Below the pieces are notes generated by a model. That model ran no database searches and was not told the origin of the DNA. It worked only from the letters and a program-made list of their open reading frames with translations. Both the position numbers and the translations under genes were made by a program. A stretch of 60,479 nucleotides of DNA from a bacterium (GTDB taxonomy: Bacteria > Thermodesulfobiota > Thermodesulfobiia > Thermodesulfobiales > Thermodesulfobiaceae): positions 1 to 60,479 of the forward strand of contig JAJXTU010000002.1 of assembly GCA_021783475.1 (NCBI GenBank), read 5' to 3'. Of this stretch, positions 56,010 to 60,479 are shown one piece after another. Each line of letters starts with the position of its first letter. Positions within the stretch are counted from its first letter, which is position 1.

Positions 56010-57250
56010 TGAATATGGTACCTATAAAATTTGAAAAGATAGTTTGTTCTGGTAAGACTCTTGGAAAAACATCTGGCAAAGTCGTATTCTGCTATGGAGT
56101 TTTGCCTGAAGAAATTGCTGAAGTTAATTTCGTTAAAGAAAAGAAAGACTATATTGAAGCAGAACTCGTCAATATAATTGAACCATCTATATTTAGAGTC
56201 TCCCCGAAAGAAACACATTATCTTAACTGTTCACCCTGGCAGACTATAAGCTATGGCTACCAGGTTGATTTGAAAAAAAATATAACTGAAGATGCAATAT
56301 TTCAAACTGTAAAAAAAGACTTAAGACTTGATTCGTTTTATAAAGCAAGTGATATATATGGATACAGAACAAAGATTGAATATAAGTTAGATGATAGCGG
56401 TCCTAATTTAAAATATGCCTTTTATAAGAGAGGGACAAAAAATCTTGTGCCTCTTGAATACGGATGTGCTCTGATAGACGATATGGTAAATCGCCTTGCA
56501 TATAAATTTTTAGATTTCATTAATTCTTTAAATATAGACAGAAAGGCTCTTGACAGGATTGTTTTTAGAAAAGGGGTAAATGGCGAAGTATTGGGAATAA
56601 TTTATTTAAATTATAAGATTGATAAAATTATTTTACCCAAAATTGAAAATTTAGTTGGTCTTGTTGTGATTGACGGGAATAATAAAAAAATATATGGTCA
56701 GGAGTTTATAGAACAAGATCTTTTGGGCACTCAGATAAAGTATGGTTATGATTGTTTCTTCCAAAACAACATTGAGCTATTTTCTAAGGTGTTAGAAATT
56801 ATTAGAAGTGAGATTAATAATACGGGAAAGATAGTAGATTTATATTCTGGAGTTGGATCTATAGGGTTTAGCCTCAGAGATTTAGCAAGTAAAATAATTT
56901 TAATAGAGTCTTTTAGAAATTCACACCTTTATTCAATTAAGAATATAGAAGCGCTTGGTGCAAAAAATGTGATGTCAATTCTCTCTAACTCTGAAAAAGT
57001 TGGTGAAGATATTTTGAAAGAAGCTGACGTTGTTATCCTTGACCCTCCAAGGGCTGGAGCTGAAAAAATACTATTAGAAAAAATATTGAGAGTTCTACCA
57101 AAAAAAATTATTTATCTTTCCTGCAATCCCATAACCCTTGGCAGAGATATGTCATATTTGTTGCAGAAATATGATTTAAAAAAGATTTACGGTTTTGATT
57201 TTTATCCAAACACCGTTCACACTGAAACACTTGCTATTTTTGAGAGGTAG
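56009..57250 (+). CDS. TrmA/RumA-family RNA (uracil-5-)-methyltransferase
   Basis: KIVDLYSGVGSIGFSL, VVILDPPRAGAEKILL, IIYLSCNPITLGRDMSYL. Confidence 0.9.
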   Translation: MNMVPIKFEKIVCSGKTLGKTSGKVVFCYGVLPEEIAEVNFVKEKKDYIEAELVNIIEPSIFRVSPKETHYLNCSPWQTISYGYQVDLKKNITEDAIFQTVKKDLRLDSFYKASDIYGYRTKIEYKLDDSGPNLKYAFYKRGTKNLVPLEYGCALIDDMVNRLAYKFLDFINSLNIDRKALDRIVFRKGVNGEVLGIIYLNYKIDKIILPKIENLVGLVVIDGNNKKIYGQEFIEQDLLGTQIKYGYDCFFQNNIELFSKVLEIIRSEINNTGKIVDLYSGVGSIGFSLRDLASKIILIESFRNSHLYSIKNIEALGAKNVMSILSNSEKVGEDILKEADVVILDPPRAGAEKILLEKILRVLPKKIIYLSCNPITLGRDMSYLLQKYDLKKIYGFDFYPNTVHTETLAIFER

Positions 57251-57289
57251 ACAGCCAACTATTATAAAATTAAATGAAAAAAGCTAATT

Positions 57290-57496
57290 TTATGGCTTTT
57301 CTATACTCACATTAGTTGCTTTTATTAATGCATTTACCTCGTCTCCAACTTTTAGCATAAGTTTTTCCACGCTTCTGGTAGTGACTATAGAAGCTATAAT
57401 TCCAGCAGTGGTTTCTACGTTTACTTCAGATACCACATCACCCTTAACAATTTCAACAATCTTGCCTTTTAAGTGATTTCTTAAAGTGCTTTCCAC
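57290..57496 (-). CDS. Molybdenum-pterin binding protein (Mop/TOBE molbindin)
   Basis: LKGKIVEIVKGDVVSEVNVETTAGIIASIVTTRSVEKLMLKVGDEVNALIKATNVSIEK. Confidence 0.92.
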   Translation of the reverse strand: MESTLRNHLKGKIVEIVKGDVVSEVNVETTAGIIASIVTTRSVEKLMLKVGDEVNALIKATNVSIEKP

Positions 57497-57686
57497 AAAA
57501 ACCTCCCCAAACAGAATTTGATGACTTTATTATATGGGTAATTATAAAATAATGTCAAATTTAATTAGTGATAAGATTAATTAACTTTATTTTATTAATT
57601 ATATGTTAAAAATGAAATTAACTCAAAAAATAGTAAGTCAAAGAATATTTGCATTTTTTATAATCATTATTTAACCTCTATTAGTC

Positions 57687-58020
57687 CTTGACAAATAGTT
57701 TGTTTTCTCATATATAATATAAACAGCCTTTAAGAGGGTTTGCTAAGTTAAATAAACGTCGATGGCGACTTCATCTTAGCTTGAGCTTGGAGTTCTTCAC
57801 TCATATCAAAGTTTGAGTAAAAAATTTGAAGTTTGCGGGTGAGATTTCATCGCCCACATCCTGCGCGCCCGTAGCTTAGCTGAGCAGAGCGACGGACTTG
57901 GAGTCCAAAGTTCGAGGATTCTCCGAGTTATATATCCTAAAACGTTTGTCATGGATATATAACCTGGGCTTTATTAAGCCCACGGGGTATGTTTGGAAAC
58001 GAACACACCTTCACATATGA
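57687..58020 (+). promoter_or_regulatory. Promoter plus structured leader upstream of modA (element E1 and its expression platform)
   Basis: TTGACA (57688) ... TATAAT (57713); GCTAAG/CTTAGC stem enclosing GTCG-ATGG-CGAC; further hairpins to the modA RBS. The first ~150 nt recur at 60323. Confidence 0.65.
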
Positions 58021-58036
58021 AAAGGAGGAAATAATT

Positions 58037-58846
58037 ATGAAAAAGATTGTTATTGTATGCTTTGCTTGTTTGATTGTCGTTTCTTCTGTGTTTTTGATTT
58101 CAGGCTGTTCGTCTAGTAAATCCACTAACTCTAAACAAACAACCATTACCATTTCAGCAGCAGCAAGTCTTACCGAATCTTTGAATAAGATTGTTGCAAA
58201 TTTTGAAAAAACTTATCCCAATGTTTTAGTTAGGGTTAACTATGGTGCATCTGGTGCTTTGAGACAACAAATAGAGCAGGGAGCCAAGGTAGATCTGTTC
58301 CTTCCTGTTTCTTTAAAAGATCTACAAACCTTAGAGTCTGAAAAATTAATAGATCCATCTAAATCAGAAGTTTTTGCTAAGAACATACTTGTTTTAATAG
58401 TTCCAAAGGGCAATCCGTTGAACATAAAGGGCGTTGATGATTTGAAGAGGGAGGACGTTAAGCGTATAGCTATTGGTGCAGTCCCAAGTGTGCCAGCTGG
58501 TGTTTATGCCAAAGAAAGCATGGAAAAAGTAGGATTGTTTAACGAGCTTAAAGATAAATTTATTTATGCAAAGGATGTTAGGCAGGTTCTTGATTATGTA
58601 AACACTTCAAACGTTGATGCTGGTTTTGTATATAGGACTGATGCAGCGATTGTTAAAGATGTGGAAATTGCAAGTACGATTCCCGATCTAAATCATAAAC
58701 CGATCGAATATTATGCAGCTATTATTAATTCGTCAAAAAATCAAGATATTTCCACAGAATTTATGAAATACCTGTTAGACAAGGACTCACAAAAGATTCT
58801 TAGTGGATATGGCTTTTTGCCTCCTAAGACTTCAAGCGAAAATTAA
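58037..58846 (+). CDS. modA: Molybdate/tungstate ABC transporter substrate-binding protein
   Basis: Lipoprotein signal ending SGCSS; ITISAAASLTESLNKIVANFEKTYPNVLVRVNYGASGALRQQIEQGAKVDLFLPVS; SD AAGGAGG. Confidence 0.93.
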   Translation: MKKIVIVCFACLIVVSSVFLISGCSSSKSTNSKQTTITISAAASLTESLNKIVANFEKTYPNVLVRVNYGASGALRQQIEQGAKVDLFLPVSLKDLQTLESEKLIDPSKSEVFAKNILVLIVPKGNPLNIKGVDDLKREDVKRIAIGAVPSVPAGVYAKESMEKVGLFNELKDKFIYAKDVRQVLDYVNTSNVDAGFVYRTDAAIVKDVEIASTIPDLNHKPIEYYAAIINSSKNQDISTEFMKYLLDKDSQKILSGYGFLPPKTSSEN

Positions 58847-58866
58847 AGAGCACATATTAAAATAGT

Positions 58867-59562
58867 ATGAACAGTATAGACTATACCCCAATATGGCTTT
58901 CTTTAGAGGCGTCGCTAATGTCTTCTATCTTTCTTGTAATATTTGGCATTTTAGTTGCAAAATTTATGTCAGAGAATAATTTTAAAGGTAAAGATGTGCT
59001 AGATGGACTGTTTGTCCTGCCATTAGTGGTGCCGCCTGTTGTTGTGGGATTTATTTTGCTTGTCTTATTTGGAAAATATGGACCTCTTGGCATTTTTTTA
59101 AAAAATACTTTTGGCATTTCAATTGTCTTTACTATTTATGCAGCAGCAATAGCATCCTTTATAGTATCTTTTCCTTTAATGTATAAAAGCGCAAGATCAG
59201 CTTTTGAAGAAGTAGATGACAATCTAAAAGACGCAGCTAAGACTTTAGGTGCCGGTAATTGGAAAATATTCTTTACAATTACCGTTCCTCTTTCATCTCG
59301 TGGCTTAATTTCTGGGTTTATCATTGCTTTTGCAAGGGCATTAGGAGAATTTGGAGCGACTATAATGGTAGCGGGTGATATTCCTGGCGTTACAAATACC
59401 ATTCCTATTCAGATTTTTTTTGCAACAGAAAATGGCCAAATGCACGAGGCCCTTTTTTATGTGGCCATCATTTGCTTAATAAATTTGATCTTAATATTTA
59501 TTTCAAACAAAATATCTAGAAAAAAAGCTTCTTATAAGGGGTTAGAAAATGCTAAAAGTTAA
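58867..59562 (+). CDS. modB: Molybdate ABC transporter permease
   Basis: LFVLPLVVPPVVVGFILLVLFGKYGPLG; ITVPLSSRGLISGFIIAFARALGEFGATIMVAG. Confidence 0.95.
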   Translation: MNSIDYTPIWLSLEASLMSSIFLVIFGILVAKFMSENNFKGKDVLDGLFVLPLVVPPVVVGFILLVLFGKYGPLGIFLKNTFGISIVFTIYAAAIASFIVSFPLMYKSARSAFEEVDDNLKDAAKTLGAGNWKIFFTITVPLSSRGLISGFIIAFARALGEFGATIMVAGDIPGVTNTIPIQIFFATENGQMHEALFYVAIICLINLILIFISNKISRKKASYKGLENAKS

Positions 59563-60199
59563 CATATTTCAAAAACTTTCTAATTTTGATTTGCAAATAT
59601 GCTTTGAAGCAGAAAATCAAGTCTTAGTTTTGTTTGGTCCATCTGGCTGCGGAAAAACTACAACCCTTAAACTTTTGTCTGGTCTAAGAAAGCTTCACAA
59701 AGGAAGTATTGTTTTTAAAGAGACTGCTTTTGCAGATACAGATAAAGGGATTTTTATTTCTCCCCAGAAAAGAAAATTTAGTATGATGTTTCAAGACTAT
59801 GCTCTTTTTCCACATCTTAGTGTATACAATAACATTCTTTATGGTTCAAAGAAGAACAAGGTTGATCATTTAAGGGCTCAAGAGCTGATGTCTAAATTTA
59901 ATATAACCCAATTAAAAGACTCATTTCCATTGCTGATATCTGGTGGAGAGAGGCAAAGGGTAGCTCTTGCAAGGGCTCTTATGACAGAACCAAATGCCAT
60001 ATTATTAGACGAGCCATTGTCTGCACTTGACTCGGAAACGCGTGTTAGACTTGGAGAAGAAATTAGAAATTTTCAAGAGAGCTTCAACATATTGTTCATT
60101 TTAGTTACACACGATAAAGAAGAGGCTAATCGCATTGGTGACAGAATTATATATCTTAATTCGGGCAGAATTACTAATGATGTCGTAGTGCAGCATTAA
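59549..60199 (+). CDS. modC: Molybdate ABC transporter ATP-binding protein
   Basis: LFGPSGCGKTTTLKLLSGL, ISGGERQRVALARALMTEPNAILLDEPLSALD. Confidence 0.94.
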   Translation: MLKVNIFQKLSNFDLQICFEAENQVLVLFGPSGCGKTTTLKLLSGLRKLHKGSIVFKETAFADTDKGIFISPQKRKFSMMFQDYALFPHLSVYNNILYGSKKNKVDHLRAQELMSKFNITQLKDSFPLLISGGERQRVALARALMTEPNAILLDEPLSALDSETRVRLGEEIRNFQESFNILFILVTHDKEEANRIGDRIIYLNSGRITNDVVVQH

Positions 60200-60322
60200 T
60201 TTTTTATTTGTCTCTTTTCATAAAATCTTATCGTAACGAGATATGTATTTATTCAATAAGTTACACAGTGCTATTATAGCCAGTATTACAATGGTTATAC
60301 TATTTACATATAATGCAAAACA

Positions 60323-60479
60323 CTTGACAAATAGCATAAGATCTCATATATAATATAAATAGCCTTTTAGGGGCAGATATTTGCTAAGATCAATAAACGT
60401 CGATGGCGACTTCATCTTAGCTTGAACTTGGAGTTCTTCACTCTTAATCAAAGTTTAAGTAAAAAAAACAAATTTGGAG
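60323..60479 (+). promoter_or_regulatory. Second copy (E2) of the mod promoter/leader element, truncated by the window end
   Basis: CTTGACAAATAG...CTCATATATAATATAAA.AGCCTTT.AG...GCTAAG..AATAAACGTCGATGGCGACTTCATCTTAGCTTGA.CTTGGAGTTCTTCACTC, near-identical to 57687-57830. Confidence 0.75.

Noticed and set aside
57870-57930. Calling a tRNA gene in the modA leader
   Set aside because: The anticodon stem pairs only in part, G18G19 is not intact, and no T arm or acceptor 3' strand follows. Reported only as a tRNA-like segment.

Overview
This 60 kb bacterial window looks chromosomal, AT-rich, and from a diderm, flagellated, probably anaerobic organism. Thermodesulfobium-like is only a guess.

Main contents:
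- The leader-distal part of a large CRISPR array: 52 copies of a 36-bp repeat and 51 spacers within the window. No cas genes are present.
- A degraded ORF plus a small hypothetical ORF.
- A type I restriction-modification operon (hsdM, hsdS, hsdR) with a HigB/HigA-ImmA toxin-antitoxin pair and a 902-aa SF1 helicase embedded between its core genes.
- A large autotransporter.
- Metabolic and transport genes: MBL hydrolase, FMN reductase, protoglobin-PsiE-like fusion, bioB, NRAMP plus a stand-alone MgtE_N/CBS protein, ArsR, PfpI, nadABC, YeiH-type exporter, a two-component system, MoaD plus AOR.
- Signalling proteins: EAL/HDOD-like and PAS.
- A long flagellar operon, flgF to flhA.
- A TrmA/RumA-type methyltransferase, a Mop molbindin and modABC.

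Most interesting signals:
1. The CRISPR spacers are informative about their own targets. Several are antisense to Shine-Dalgarno/start-codon junctions, and all of the clear cases have the same polarity. Others carry perfect hairpins. Two pairs overlap and can be assembled into protospacer contigs with flanks. A block of old spacers re-targets the same codons as newer ones, in diverged relatives.
2. A promoter plus structured-leader element of about 150 bp, with a compensatory change, occurs before modA and again after modC. It is a candidate unrecognised cis-regulatory RNA.
3. The accessory-loaded R-M operon has two very long perfect palindromes at its operon and toxin-antitoxin control points.

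All calls are from reading the sequence. No database search was run.
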